Below, piece by piece: positions 10,901 through 22,780 of a stretch of 64,000 bases of DNA. The notes beneath the pieces are model-generated. The model was not told the DNA's origin. It saw only the letters and a list, made by a program, of their open reading frames with translations, and did not search any database. The DNA is from Drosophila persimilis. Lineage: Eukaryota; Arthropoda; Insecta; Diptera; Drosophilidae. The position numbers and the translations under genes are program-made. How positions within the stretch are numbered: the first letter of the stretch is position 1; each line of letters opens with the position of its first letter. Where the stretch lies: the NCBI RefSeq assembly GCF_003286085.1, contig NW_020825321.1:3162001-3226000 (forward strand). Reading direction: 5' to 3'.

Positions 10901-12577
10901 GTTTAATTTCATTGCCCCAATCAGCACATTTTTTATTTTATTTATTTTTTTTTTTATTACTTATCAATCATTAATGTATTTTCACTTTGACAAGACCTAC
11001 CAAGCGCTGAATTGTAATGACTTCTTGGCAAATATTGAGCTCTAAGCAAGGATAGGTAGACGCTGTAGCAGTGCGCTGTACAGTACTCAAATTTATAGTT
11101 TATTTCATACAAATTTTTCTTTAGTACTATATACTGCTACGCTTCTACAGTTCGTATTCCGGATTGAGGAACGGAAAAAGAATGTTAGTTTATACTTAAA
11201 CAGGGAGACTTTATTTCTGAATGGATTTATGTGTTGTTCCAAACAGCTCCCAGAGAAGATTGACTATTTCCAATATAATCCGGCAGTCTATTTAATCTCC
11301 ATTCGTTACAATATGTATTTCTGGCCTAGCAATAACACTCAAACTGGTGGTTGAAAGTAGATATATTGCTTACAAAATATTCTCCAACAAGATGAATAGC
11401 CATTTTGAAAAGTTTTTACCTATTTTTGCAGGACTTTGCCACTCAGAAAGACTCTAAAAAATACTTAATCAATCTCTTTCGGCGTTGAAAAAAGTCGACA
11501 ATTTATTTTTGTTTTTGTTTTGATAGCTGGAAATAAAAAGCTCCCATGTGATGTGAGGAAATGTCTAGGGCAGATGACGCCTTAATTGAATTTTTTGAGT
11601 TGTTAAAATATCTGTTGAGAGCTCAGGTTGGGGTTTTAAAGTACAATCCGTATTTGGAGGTTAGCTTTCTTCCATTCTCCAAAGTCTTTGGGGGGAAAAA
11701 TGGTTTTTTACAATAGATATTTTTTTCTCTATCGCAAAGTTACAACATGACCATTTTTGACCTATTTCCGAAAAAACAGGCGAACAGTGGATTTTAATTG
11801 GTTCGTTGAGAAAAACTTTTGTCTTAAAAACACCCATATACGATTATTGTTTTGTTTTGTTGTTTCTTTACCTGTGCAGATGTTAAGCTGTTCAAAAGCT
11901 GTGTGTTTGAAGCTCCAAGATCGTATTTTTTGATAATTTTCTTATACCAATCGACACGAACCTGTTCCTAACCGATTTTTAAATTGTTGGGATCTTACAC
12001 ACCTTTTTTCCACGAGGTGATAGCGGAAAATATAATTAATGGATGTCCCAAGGATTTCCAAGGATAACATTGAAAGTGGATTTATTGTTTTAAAAAATAT
12101 CCTTTAGGAAGATAAAAATCAATTTTTAGACGTTTTAATATATTCTCTCAATTTGTTTGGCACTCAGAAGGAAGTACATATCTCTAAAACAAGACTTTTT
12201 GGCGTCAAACATCAAAAGTCTCTTAGTTTTTTGTTATAGCTTCGAAAAAAATCAATCCGAATCAATAAAGTTGCAACATGACCAATTGTTGTTGACCATA
12301 TAAAAAAAAACAAAAACAGTCGATCATTTGGCTTGATAAGTTTTCTTACAACTTTTTTTTAGCATGTGATTCGCTTTAAAAAGACACCGTGAATAGCTAT
12401 TTTTCGGTTTATGTAACCGTATGTGATCAAAATTTCTTTGTATCTATTAACGAGAGTCGTGCTTGGCTGATTGTCAAATGATGCTATATCTCGCGGCCAA
12501 CTGTTCATGCAATATTAAACCTTTGTGCGCTTGTGTGAGTTGCAAAAACGCCAACATGGGCGAAACAGGCTTATTGT
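10901..12577. repeat. AT-rich non-coding DNA with diverged direct repeats
   Basis: No ORF with protein-like features is seen. Parts of about 11340-11880 recur loosely at about 12060-12420 in the same order: 'cactcagaa' (11441, 12170), 'ttacaacatgacca' versus 'ttgcaacatgacca' (11740, 12269) and a stretch near 'gttcgttgag'/'gcttgataag'. Spacing varies from about 530 to 730 bp, so the copies differ by large indels. The origin is unknown, possibly an old transposon. Confidence 0.35.
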
Positions 12578-12717
12578 TTTACACTGTGAAAAATTATTTT
12601 TACTTTCATGTTAAGTAAAAATTGAAATAATATCTTGTATTATATTGTCGTTCAATTCAAAAAAATTACATTTACATACACCATTCAAATGTTCTCACCA
12701 TTTTTCTCCCAGTGTGG
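12578..12717. mobile_element. Possible MITE of about 140 bp
   Basis: 'acactgtgaaaaat' at the left end and the complement of 'acactgggagaaaaat' at the right end form an imperfect terminal inverted repeat around AT-rich DNA. No target duplication is evident. The family is unknown, and chance pairing in AT-rich DNA cannot be excluded. Confidence 0.3.
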
Positions 12718-13063
12718 TATCAAACAGTTGCGCAGCGAGTTAAAACCTTCGTCAGCGTCAGCAGCGAGTTTTCCCTATGCACAATAGATAGGGCCGTGGC
12801 GAGTTCTGTTTGAATGCCAAAAGATGCCGCTACTTACCCTGCAGTACGGGCTTTCGATGACTCAGCTGCTGACACGTGACCACGTCACAACCCCTGATGA
12901 AATAGTTGATGACCCGCCATACGCTGAGCTGTTGACATTAACATGGAGAGGTCCTAAGGCATAGTCGATGACATTGTCATCTAGCATTGCTGAAAAACCA
13001 TGCATTTTATAAGTGATTTTGTCAAAAAGTCAGGCACTTAATAAGCCATAATTTTTGTCGATT
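12718..13063. other. Unannotated non-coding DNA
   Basis: No gene is seen. A 13-bp sequence 'taccctgcagtac' at 12835-12847 is repeated inverted at 13800-13812, on the far side of the LOA fragment. Confidence 0.4.
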
Positions 13064-13583
13064 GATTAGGTTTAGGAGGTAGCCTGGGGGAGCGATAAAA
13101 CCGCCCCCAAGCTCACTTGGACCTGTAGAAAGGTCCGTTGTAATGCCGCATGGGCGTGTGCCCCTCGCAACGCCTAGAAAACCGTGGAGAGCAAACTGTT
13201 GCAAATCAAGGGTAGTCCCATCCGGAGGCTTGGATGAATTTAGACAAGGTCCCAGGCTTGATTTCGGAAAGGTCCGAAATGTCTGTGAGGAAAGGGGCCC
13301 CGAGAAACCGAAGACAACGGTTTCCAGGGGCCGGGCAATGACAGAAGAAGTGGGAGACCGATTCCTCCTCTTCCTCGTCGCGACAACTCCTGAAGAAAAC
13401 ATTGAGAGGGATTGATAGCTTAGAGGCGTGAGAGCCTATCTGCCAGTGTCCCGTGATTGCTCGAATAACTGCAGAGGATTTTTCTCTACTGAGTCTATAT
13501 AGGTCCGCCGAGCGCTTTTTCGATCGACGAGGCCATATCGATCTCGAGACTTTACACGAGATGGTTTGCTGCCATCTCCCGAG
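13064..13583 (-). mobile_element. 5'-truncated LOA-type LINE fragment (3' end only)
   Basis: The minus strand encodes the C-terminal part of a LOA-type ORF2: RWQQTISCKVSRSIW, LYRLSREKSSAVIRAIT, then CRSC...HFFCHC and the end KFIQASGWDYP. It is homologous to the C-terminus of the element at 5767-9545 but diverged, so it is a separate insertion. Everything upstream of the C-terminal region is missing, as expected from incomplete target-primed reverse transcription. Confidence 0.85.
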
Positions 13584-14050
13584 CATAAGAGAAGAATAAA
13601 GACTTAAGTGAATGCAGCGAAACATTAATATAATTTGAACACAGTTTTTTAATTTAATTTAAAATTTATCTTTTTATACAATTAAGATTTTTGTTATATA
13701 CCACGCGCACAACACACGACGCGAAACAAAAGAGAAAACAAAGGGTTCGATTTGGCTGGCGTCAACATTGTAGATGACACTCGTCATCGCTCACTGCTGG
13801 TACTGCAGGGTACCTTACGATAATGCAATAGTAATTCACGCACAGCATACATGCATATATATTTTCTGGCACAACACCCGTTTTTGGACGCCTTTTTCCC
13901 GTTTTACCAGTTTTTCGAAGAGGCACTGCATGGTGCACCCAATGCAATACAACTAAAACTTTAACTTAGTTGATTGAAGCATTCTTGTCTTGAACATCCG
14001 TTGTAAAAATCGTAGAAAATCATGACACCGAAATTTGCATTTTACCCAAA
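13584..14050. other. Unannotated AT-rich DNA
   Basis: No supported gene is present. The short ORFs near 13762-13956 overlap on both strands and show no protein-like features. Confidence 0.4.
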
Positions 14051-14308
14051 GATTATTATTATTATTATTCAATAATGCTAATAGCTAGTTAAAACTAAAT
14101 AGTTTGAGCTATAGCTACTGAGGCCTTAAGTGTTTCGGTTCAGATTTTATACATATGTACAAAGATGTTGGGATAAGTATTTATAATATATGTTATGGAT
14201 TGTGAAAAATCTTTGCGGTTTCTAGGAATTTGAGGATAATTTTGGGGTTTTTAGGTGATAGAGGAGAAGGAGTCGGTGCAGATAGCATGTTTTCCACGTT
14301 TATTTTGG

Positions 14309-14641
14309 CTAAGTAAGATTCGTGTATGCTGGTAGCAATCCAGTTTTTAGAGGAGAAGTGTTTTTGTTGTGTTTGGCGAGATTGATGTTGATTGATTTGT
14401 GGATGGTTAGGATGTTAAATTTTTGGAACGGTGGGGGTTCTGAAATGGGAAAAGGGATAAGGTGTTTCTGAGAGATTAGTATGGCTCTGTCGACAGTGCT
14501 GAGAATTTGGTGTTTTCTTGTATGGCTCTTGGTAAGGGTTTTTAGGGGGGTAGATTTTCCGTGGATAAGGTTTTTGAAGATTTTCCCGGTTAGATATTCT
14601 GGCTTGCTTTTGATGGTGAAGATGTTATTTTCAGATAGCAT
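14309..14641 (-). pseudogene. I-type ORF2 downstream fragment
   Basis: A 110-codon minus-strand ORF lies between the RT fragment and the triplet tail. Its position fits the region after RT in I elements, but the sequence is Lys/Thr/Ile-rich and I see no firm RNase H motif. It is assigned by context only. Confidence 0.45.
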
Positions 14642-15121
14642 ATAATTTATGGGATGATAAAAAATACTCCAAGGGCGGCTTTTAATGCTGCATTTAGGCT
14701 TGTTTTTAGGCGGCTAAGTTGGAATTTGGGAGCAAATCCATATAAGGGAAGACAAAAATCCATTTCGAAATCATTATGGACTTTATGATTAGGATTAATG
14801 ATGTGGTGTGGCTGTTATATTTAAGTGTAGAGAGAAGTTTGATGATGACTAGTGGCTTAGCAAGGTAAATTTTGAGTTTGTTGATGTGAGGATTCCAGCT
14901 ATATCTGGTGTTGATTGTGTGCCCTAAAATTCTGAGTGTATTCGGTAGCTTGTATGGTTGATGATATCGCCAAGTGAGTTGTATGCTATAAGGAAAAGGA
15001 TGACGGAGATTGGAGAGCCTTGGAAAATATCATTACTAAAGGGGAAGATATTTGATAGGCTTCTGCCAGTTTTAACGAGGATTTTTCTGTTAGACATTTT
15101 ACAGTTTGTATACCAATTTTG

Positions 15122-15748
15122 TCAAAGGCTTTGGTGAAGTCCAGCGAGATGACTGTAAGGTATTTTTTTAGGGCGATAGCTCTGGTAGCTAGGTGGTCTA
15201 CATAAAGTAGACTGTTTAGTACAGATTTGCTTTTTTTTCAACCCTAGTTGGCTGTTGTCGATCAGGTTTTTATTTAAAACAAGCCACCACAACCTTTTTG
15301 CAACAATCTTGTCCAGAGTTTTGGCTGGGCATGAGTTTAGAGAGATGGGTCTGTATGATTTGATATCGGTTTGGGGTTTTTGTGGTTTTAAGATGGGAAG
15401 GACTAGGCTGAGTTTAAGGGATTTTGGGATGGAGGAGTCGAGTATCTTGTTGTAGAGGGTTAGGATTCTGGTTTTGAGGGGGTAGGGTGAGTGCTTTAGC
15501 ATAAAGTAAGAAATGCGGTCCAGACCAAGGGTGTTACCTTTCAAGGAGGACAGTGCTGTTGTGTATTCGATGAGTGTTATATCATTTTCGATTTCAAGTG
15601 TTAATGGTGATGGGGTGTAGTTAGAATGGGTATTAGTAAGGAGTTTGTTTGACAGGAATGTTGGGGAGAAGTTAAGGTCGTCTGCTTTTTCTGACCATGT
15701 CTGGGCGAAGGAGTTGGCTATTTCTGATTGGTAGGTTGTGAGTGGCAT
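15122..15748 (-). pseudogene. I-type reverse transcriptase fragment
   Basis: The 208-codon ORF reads LSSLKGNTLGLDRISYFMLK, then LVLPILKPQKPQTDIKSY, RPISLNSCPAKTLDKIVAKR and NSQLG, the conserved succession at the start of an I-clade RT. The frame is lost before the YADD catalytic block, which I could not find in an open frame. The intact parent protein would copy element RNA at a nicked target. Confidence 0.75.
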
Positions 15749-16480
15749 GGCTATTTTTCGAGAGGCAGAGACCGCAGAGATGTTGGTCTATGTTGTGGAT
15801 GGATTTGATTTTGGGTGAATTTGTGATATAAATTCGTGGAGTGATTTGCGTTTGGATTCTCTAATTGCTCTTTTAAACTAGCTTTTTTTGCATTTTATGA
15901 TGTTTTGGTTGTTTATGTCGTTTTTGAGAATGTTCTATTTTGCGACTTTGTCTTTTTTGAGTCATGATAGTTCTTTGTTTCACCAGAGAACAGTGCGGGT
16001 GAGGGACAAGGTGGTGTTTTGTGGGATAGATAGGTGGGCACTGTGGATAAGTATTTTTTTAATTAGGGCGGCTTCTCTATTCTCGTTGTCATATGTTTGG
16101 GTTGAGGAGTTGAATTATGCCATACATTTTCTGAAGAGATCCCAGTCTGCGTTTTTGAGTTTGAACGTCGGTTTAGAGGTGATGTTTGGGGGAGAGGGGT
16201 TGTTGAATAGCGAGAGTTAGCTGGGGAAGTGGTCAAAACCGTGGTGGTCGTCTGTCACTTTCCAGAGGATCTCTGGAGCGATTCTGGCTGTATGCCTTTT
16301 TCTATTATGAAAGGGGACGTATTTTCGAAGGATTTGTTATCTGATCTGTTTATTGAAATGTATTTTGGTTCTAAGAAAACTGTTGTGTCCCACTGTGTGA
16401 GCAATTTTGCGTCTTGTGGTCGCGACATTGCGCTCGAGCTAGGGCTGCTGCCCGCTGCACTTCGATTTGTAACTGTTCAC

Positions 16481-17304
16481 TAGTTGTTTTCGTTATTGGT
16501 TTTTTTTTTTTAATTTGCGTTGTGCACCTGATTATTTTTCTGTGGCTATTGTTGTTAGTTATGCGCTCGCTGTTGCCTGGCAGCTGGCGCGTCTTTACTT
16601 GACGAAGTCAAGACTGGCACTGCTCCTCGAAGATGAATTTTTCGTTTATCGTTAACTGATATAAATCTCGATCGTAGAAGGAAAAGTTCTAAACACGATA
16701 TGGAAGTGGCGATTTTGACCTGGTCATACCAAAAAGCCTAGGCTACGGACATGAAAAACAGCCCTTGTAAATTTCTTAGGCATCCCTATGCTCTTTGATC
16801 GGATTTTAGCTTATTAATGATTCTAAAGGAACTAAGGAAAGTCTAAAAATCGTGTTTAATATTGTTTAATCATCCTGAACCACAAGCATAGTTGCGAGAA
16901 CGTTTCGAGAGTTAATAATTGTACATACATACATATGTAATACATACATGCATATGTAAGAAAGTCAGTCAAGCTCCGGTTTTCACTTTCACAAAAGTTT
17001 TCCGATTTACTTTTGAAATCACATAAATCGCTGCTCCCGTTTACACAATCCGCAAGATTTCTCCTCATCCAAAACAAAAACATTTTCCTTGACGAAATTA
17101 ACGGCTTTTTAAAAAACCAAATGAATCTTAATTGCAAAAGTAAAAAAATAATGTGACTTATTGATGCATTAAAATTAATTTGACACCATTGCCAGGGCAA
17201 TTAACTCGTTCCTTCTTTATCAAAAATGTCCTTAATCCAACCTCAAATTTGCCCTAGAAATAATTGGTCAGGGCAACAACACTTTTTATTTTCGTACGGA
17301 AACA
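16481..17304. other. Unannotated DNA between the I-type LINE and the copia-type element
   Basis: No supported gene is present. The stretch holds short ORFs and an ATACAT-rich microsatellite near 16920-16960. Its right end is the insertion site of the copia-type element. Confidence 0.4.
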
Positions 17305-17309
17305 GCCTG
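17305..17309. repeat. Target-site duplication of the copia-type element, left
   Basis: 'gcctg' immediately before the left LTR equals 'gcctg' at 21408-21412 after the right LTR. A 5-bp duplication is normal for copia-type integrases. Confidence 0.9.
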
Positions 17310-17547
17310 TGTTGGACAGAATTTCGCTGCCGTTGCAAGTAAAGTAAAAGTAAAAACGCATCCATTCATATGTAAGGTTTATTTGTGACTGAAAAATGTT
17401 CTGCTCGCAGGCAAATAGAGACCGAAAAAGGGAAGCAAAAAGGGAGATATGAGAACGTCGCTTCGTTACGTCTCTCATTCATACGTTTACATATTCATAT
17501 GTCTGTCAATACATGCGTGCATTGCTAGAGATGGTCATTCTTCAACA
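17310..17547 (-). repeat. 3' LTR of the copia-type element
   Basis: The 238-bp LTR starts TGTTGG and ends TTCAACA in plus orientation. Compared with the right LTR it has an extra segment of about 25 bp near 17320-17345 and several substitutions. Confidence 0.9.
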
Positions 17548-17582
17548 CCCTTCCTCAATTCGTGCATGCTTACAAATTCCAT

Positions 17583-20500
17583 TTAACTCAATTTAAACTT
17601 TTGTAAATTCGACATGCTCTTAGAGAGATTCTTGGTCAAGATATCTGCAATCATATCTGTTGTACTAGCATACTTAAACTTAACTTGACCTTCTTCTATA
17701 ATCTGTCGTACAAAGTGAAATCTAATATCAATATGCTTGGTCCTTGAGTGATGAACTGGGTTCCTAGCCAGCTCTTGTGCGCTCAGATTATCGCCATATA
17801 AGGTAGTTGAGGTAGCTTCATCTCCAAAACAAATTTCGATGATTAAGCGACGTAAGAATATGGACGTAGGAATAAGAATACGACATTGCCATGTATTCAG
17901 CCTCCGTGCTGCTAAGTGCCACGCTGCGTTGTTTCTCAGATCGCGAAGAAATTGGGCCACCCGCCACCATAGCCCGTATACGACTTCCAGTTAGTTCGAT
18001 CGCCGCCCCAATCCGCATCCACATATCCAGTAAGTGGCTGCTGACACCTTTGGTAGTGTAGTTTGAAGTTCACCGTCGCTGCCAAGTACCTCAGAACGTG
18101 CTCCACACCAGCCAGATGCTCTGCGTGCGGATCTTTGCTCCTCTGGGCCAACTTTGCAACTGAATGCAAAATGTCCGGTCTGGTTGTGAGTGCCAGACAC
18201 ATCAGTTCACCAATCATGGATTGATACATGACAGGATCAACCTTTTGACACTGCTCATTAGTACAAACCACCTGGAACCCCGCATCCAACGGAGTAGCCA
18301 CTGGTCTACATTTGTCCATGTCGCTGTTGTCACAGGCAACAAAAGTTAGTCAGCACGCCATTCTGCTTCGAATTCCATTCCCTTCCTGACTGCTTCAATC
18401 CATATATTGGCTTTTTAAGCAGCATAGCCTTCGCTGGATAAGCCCGATCAATGTACCCATGTGGTTGCTTCATGTACACCGTATCGCTCAGGTCACTGTT
18501 GAGGAATGCCGTACATACATCCATTTGGTTGACATAAAATTTCAATTCTGCTCCTAGCGCAAGAATAAATCGCACGCTTTCCAGTCTGCATACTGGAGAA
18601 AATGTTTCCGCATAGTTTATGCCGTACTTCTTGGAGCAACCTTTTGCCACCAGCCGCGCCTTGAAACGTTCGAGACCATCTTTGTCGCCTTTCAGACTAT
18701 AGACCCATTTGCATCCATCCATCCGTTGTCCTGCCGGTAAGTCTGCCAGCTGCCATGTCTCGTTTGCCATTAATAGCAATTAGGATACTGAAATCTTTAC
18801 GTCGCTGGCAACCAGAGCACCAAGAATGTTGTACTCCTTTCTCGGACGGCCAGGTTTGCCGGTCCGGATCAGCCTTGGTCTGCCAGGTCCAACGCGAGGA
18901 GCTGACTCATCTAACTCAACCTTTTCTGTTGCGCTCTCGGACCCATCAGTACCGCTGCTACAGGGATTTTCCCCCTCAACTCTTGCACCATGGCTGCTGT
19001 CTCCACCGCTGCTGTCAATGTCATCAGTATCGCCGCCAGACTGCATGGTAACTTCTGCGTCGGAAGCTCGAATGTGACTGTATCCTTGTCGCCTTGGATC
19101 TCGTCAAAGAGAACATCTCGCCTCTCAATCACCTGATGATACATAGGGTCATACAGTCGATAGCCCTTAGCCGCTACTGAATATTCAATCATGCGATATT
19201 CTTTGCCTTTTGGTTGAAGTTTACTCTTCCTTGGACCCTTGTCCAAAGCTACTGCAAAGGAGCCAAAAACTTTTAGATGACCAACAAAAGGTTTCTTACC
19301 AGTCCACGCTTCCATAGGCGTCATACTGGTCAGCGCCTTGGTCGGTGATCGATTCCGTACATACACAGCTGCGTTGACTGCCTCAGCCCACAAGGATTCG
19401 CCTAATCCAGACTGACATTTGACATTTCCACCAGAGTGCGGTTTGCCCTCTCAGCAACGCCGTTTTGCTGTGGAGTGTACGCCCCTGTCAGCTGCCTCTC
19501 AATCCCATTAGTTTTCAGAAATTCATCAAACGATTTGTTGACAAATTCACCGCCATTGTCGCTCCGGATACATTTGAGACTTTTTCCCGTTTGCCGTTCA
19601 ACCAGAGTTTTAAACTCGACGAACTTCTGGAAGACTTCATCCTTTGTCCGCAGGAAATACACAAATATACGCCTTGATTTGTCATCGATGAAGGTTAGAA
19701 AATACTTTCATCCAGCAAGAGACTGTGTGCCAAAGGGCCCGCACACATCTGCATGAACTAGTTCCAATATATTTTGAGCTCTACTGGTGGTTGCAACAGG
19801 AAATGGTTGCGCATGAATCTTGCTGACCATACATGTTTTGCAATTCATATTCGCCGGGAAAACCATATTTTCAATGCCGCGCACCATTCCTTTGCTGATC
19901 AAATCTTTCATACTGCTGATGTTCAAGTGGCCGTACCGTTTATGCCACAGGGCACCATCAGCCTTAACCGCCGCAAAACAGTTGTTTTGTTTTCCTCGAA
20001 CATATACAAGTTTCCAACTCTGTTCGCCTTTACAATGCATTCGCCATTTTGAATAACTCGTGCATATTCTTGTCCAAAAGTGACGAAACATTTATTCTGT
20101 ACAACGCTGCTCACCGAGAAATAATTTCCATTCATTTCGGGCACATAGAGAACATTCGTTAACAGCAGCGTGCATATTTCTGTCTTCAGCTCTACTTCCC
20201 CTTTTCCTTCAGCTTTTAGGAAACCGGAGTCAGCCAGACCAATCATTTCTGTGTGTTTCTCGAACTTTGTGAATAACTGTTTCTCACAACACATGTGGCT
20301 TGTGGCACCACTTTCCCAACACCACATACTCTTTTTCAAATTATCTGCGTCCAACGCATTTAATAGACTGCACTGCTTGTTCTCCACTCTTGCTGCGCTT
20401 TCCTGAGCCTTCATATGCCCGCGCTCACCACACTTGAAACATATCATTGTATTGTTTCTCTTCTTTTGCGCTCTGTGCGCGGCCGGCTTATGTACTGCGG

Positions 20501-21032
20501 TATATGCCTTTGCGTATTCCTTTTGATCTTCTGTGTTTCCCTTTCGTTCGCCTTCTCCCTTCAGTTTTACTCATAGAACATCGAAAGTCGGCAGACTGTC
20601 GCGCGTCTCTATGGCGACAACGAAATTTTCGAATTGTTCTAGAAGGCTTGACAACAAACAATTGAGCGCAGTTCATCATTTAGCTCGATTCCTACTGACC
20701 CAAGGCCATTAAGAATATCCACGAACTCATTAATGTACCTTGAAATGCGTTGCCTTTGGTCCATGCGCTTGCTTAGCAATTTCTTGTACAGTTGAACCTT
20801 TCGTACAGGTCCACTTGTTTGATGAACACTCTTTAATTTGTTCCATGCTTCGGACGACTTACTGCAATTTTTAATGTATCCCAACTGTGAAGTTTTCACA
20901 CTCAATGTGATCATGGCCAACGCCTTTTCATCCTTGGCCTGCCAATTCACACCTTCGGGAACATTCGTTGGTAGCAGGTCACCAGATGCCACACTCCACA
21001 TTTCAGCGTGCACCAACACAGACCGCATTTGA
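17583..21032 (-). pseudogene. Copia-type gag-pol polyprotein gene, broken
   Basis: From right to left: Gag (21032-20639, UBN2-like), a CCHC knuckle CFKCGERGH (20447), protease (WESGATSHM), integrase (HADVCGPFG; SDNGGEFVNKSF; YTPQQNGVAERANR), RT (ETWQLADLP; WVYSLKGD; QMDVCTAFLNSDL; KPIYGLKQSGREWN) and RNase H (SSTEAEYMA; DILTKNL). The protease site reads ESGA where D-S-G-A is usual. RT breaks off after GREWN (about 18355) and resumes near 18319 with RPVATPLDAGF, so the catalytic YVDD block is missing. The open frames switch phase at least six times. Confidence 0.9.
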
Positions 21033-21194
21033 ATACACCAGGAGTCATAATTTCCCTCCTCTAATTTGTCTACTTGACATCCCGCTCATTGCTGATTATC
21101 GTTTAGTCTCTGAGTCACACCGATGTTAATAGTTCGTAACTAAAACAATCACTTTACTTTTTAATTTACCAAATCTGAACCTGTGCCCATAACC

Positions 21195-21407
21195 TGTTGG
21201 ACAGAAAAGTAAAAACGTAACCATTCATATGTAAGGTTTATTTGTGACTGAAAAATGCTCTGCTCGCAGGCAGATAGAGACCGAAAAAGGGAAAACAAAA
21301 TGGGAGATAAGAGAACGTCGTTTCGTTACGTCTCTCACTCATACGTCTACATAGTCATTTGTCTGTCAATACATGCGTGCATTGCTAGAGATGGTCATTC
21401 TTTAACA
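21195..21407 (-). repeat. 5' LTR of the copia-type element
   Basis: The 213-bp LTR starts TGTTGG and ends TTTAACA in plus orientation. It is followed by the target duplication 'gcctg' at 21408-21412. Confidence 0.9.
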
Positions 21408-21412
21408 GCCTG
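21408..21412. repeat. Target-site duplication of the copia-type element, right
   Basis: 'gcctg' matches the 5 bp before the left LTR. Confidence 0.9.
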
Positions 21413-22049
21413 GTTTGGTTATCTGAATTTTGGCAAGAAATAAATGTTTGCGCATAACAGCACAAATCTGCTCGCAACAGCAGAGACTGTGCTCGCAACA
21501 GCACAGACTGTGCCTGCAACATGCGCGTATCAGAACATCTGGGTAAGGACAGCAGTTTCCCGCCCCATTTAATGAAAAATGTAGGTACAACAAATTAAAG
21601 CTTTGAACATTAGCAACTCAATTTTTTAATTCGTCAGACAGGTTAAATAAACAGGTTTTGCAACTAAGATGTCTTGATCTTATTAAATGCCGCACTTTCA
21701 GCCGTCGTTTTGTTTAAAACAAGCAATTGAAAAAATAAAGACTTTTTATCACGCTGTATATTTACGAAGCAACCAGGTCAGCTGTTTTTGTTTGCCAGAA
21801 CCTATGAGAAAATTAAACTTATCGATAACAAACATTTTTGAAAACTGGAGGGCCTTAAAACGAAAATAAAACGGTTGAAAACGTAATCCCTAAAAGTAAG
21901 TGAAAGCCAGAACCTGTCTGAATATTAATTTATTTTTAATTTCAATTCACACTTCATTATTTCACCTTACAGCAATTTATTTTTATTTTTTCTATTGGCT
22001 ATGGGAAAAACATTGATTTTTCAGAAAATCAATAATTCAATCAATCGTT
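21413..22049. other. AT-rich DNA with a short tandem repeat
   Basis: No gene is supported. At 21451-21521 a 21-22-bp unit containing 'cgcaacagcacagactgtgc' is repeated about three times with small changes. Confidence 0.5.
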
Positions 22050-22440
22050 CAAAAACCACATACTTTCAAGGATTGGCCTTGTGATTTGTTAATTGTCATT
22101 GCGAATGCAAGACGTAGCGGCAATTGAAATCTTTGAAACTCATGCGGCATATCTATTAGGATCATCTAAATCCTGCGAATGAGAACATACTCACCTTCCA
22201 ATTCTCCTTTGAGTATCGTCGTTCATAAATTTTCTTACCACCAAAGCGTACCGCCAACCTTTAGGCGCCAATTGAGCGGTGATAAGCCTAAGACATCCAA
22301 GGAGTTTACAAATTCAGTTGAATAGTTGGTTGCTTCATCTTCATTAGTAACACAGTCAATGGATTTGAATGAATGCACTGTTCGATTGATCTCGATCTGA
22401 ATTATGTAGTTAAGGTCATCTAAATTCATTATTTTTTTAG
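22050..22440 (-). mobile_element. Helitron helicase C-terminal fragment
   Basis: The minus strand encodes, with stops and shifts, the C-terminal end of a PIF1-like Helitron helicase: IDCVTNEDEATNYSTEFVNS, then LGLSPLNWRLKVGG, and near the left end [18 protein letters not shown] (22060-22120). The last block is the hallmark terminal helicase motif. No Rep part and no terminal hairpin were found next to it. The same protein region recurs at 39375-39850. Confidence 0.8.
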
Positions 22441-22775
22441 TTTTAGTTATTTTTTAGTTTTTTTTTGTTGATGAATTCGTCTTTTGTTGTGACAAAGTTA
22501 ATAATTAAAGAAATTTTGAGGAAATGAAATTAATCCGCTCGATTCGTCGACAGGTACAGCAATTGCTCTGAGAAATCTTCAGCAGATGGATGTAGCCGCT
22601 CAGCCGGTGGATGTACGGTAGGCTGAGTGTCATGTCGTGGCTACTGGTATTTAGACGGGAGGACGCCGCTACGGCGGGGGTTCGATTCCGAATGCTGTTT
22701 CAGTTCAGGAATCGAGCGTTGTCGACGGTTGCATATGAACGGAACGTGATGAGGTTTGTTCCATTATTGCAGCGC
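22441..22775. other. Region between the Helitron piece and the gypsy-like env
   Basis: No coding sequence is supported. This is where the 3' LTR of the gypsy-like element should lie, but I could not match it to any sequence near 29 kb, so the LTR is absent or too diverged to see. Confidence 0.4.
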
Positions 22776-22780
22776 AGTCG

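Larger units (their letters stand above)
14052..16480 (-). mobile_element. I-type non-LTR retrotransposon, degenerate
   Basis: On the minus strand the RT region (15748-15122) and a downstream ORF2 part (14641-14309) are readable, and the 3' end at 14052-14070 is a short run of TAA/ATT triplets, the tail typical of I elements. Upstream (15750-16480) lie broken endonuclease-like frames. The 5' boundary is not visible, so 16480 is approximate. Stops and frameshifts are frequent and the copy is dead. Confidence 0.75.
17310..21407 (-). mobile_element. Copia-type (Ty1/copia) LTR retrotransposon, defective
   Basis: Two LTRs (17310-17547 and 21195-21407), both starting TGTTGGACAG and ending AACA, enclose a minus-strand gag-pol in the copia order protease, integrase, RT, RNase H. 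The 5' LTR is the right one. Next to it on the minus strand is 'ggttatgggcacagg', which fits priming by the internal part of initiator tRNA-Met known for copia. Next to the left LTR is the purine tract 'gaggaaggg'. The LTRs differ at several sites and by about 25 bp, so the insertion is not recent. Frameshifts and a deletion in RT inactivate it. Confidence 0.93.

Noticed and set aside
15888-16602. Plus-strand ORFs rich in Phe, Leu and Val resembling membrane proteins
   Set aside because: They lie antisense to the endonuclease part of the I-type LINE. The hydrophobic look comes from reading a Lys/Asn-rich strand backwards.
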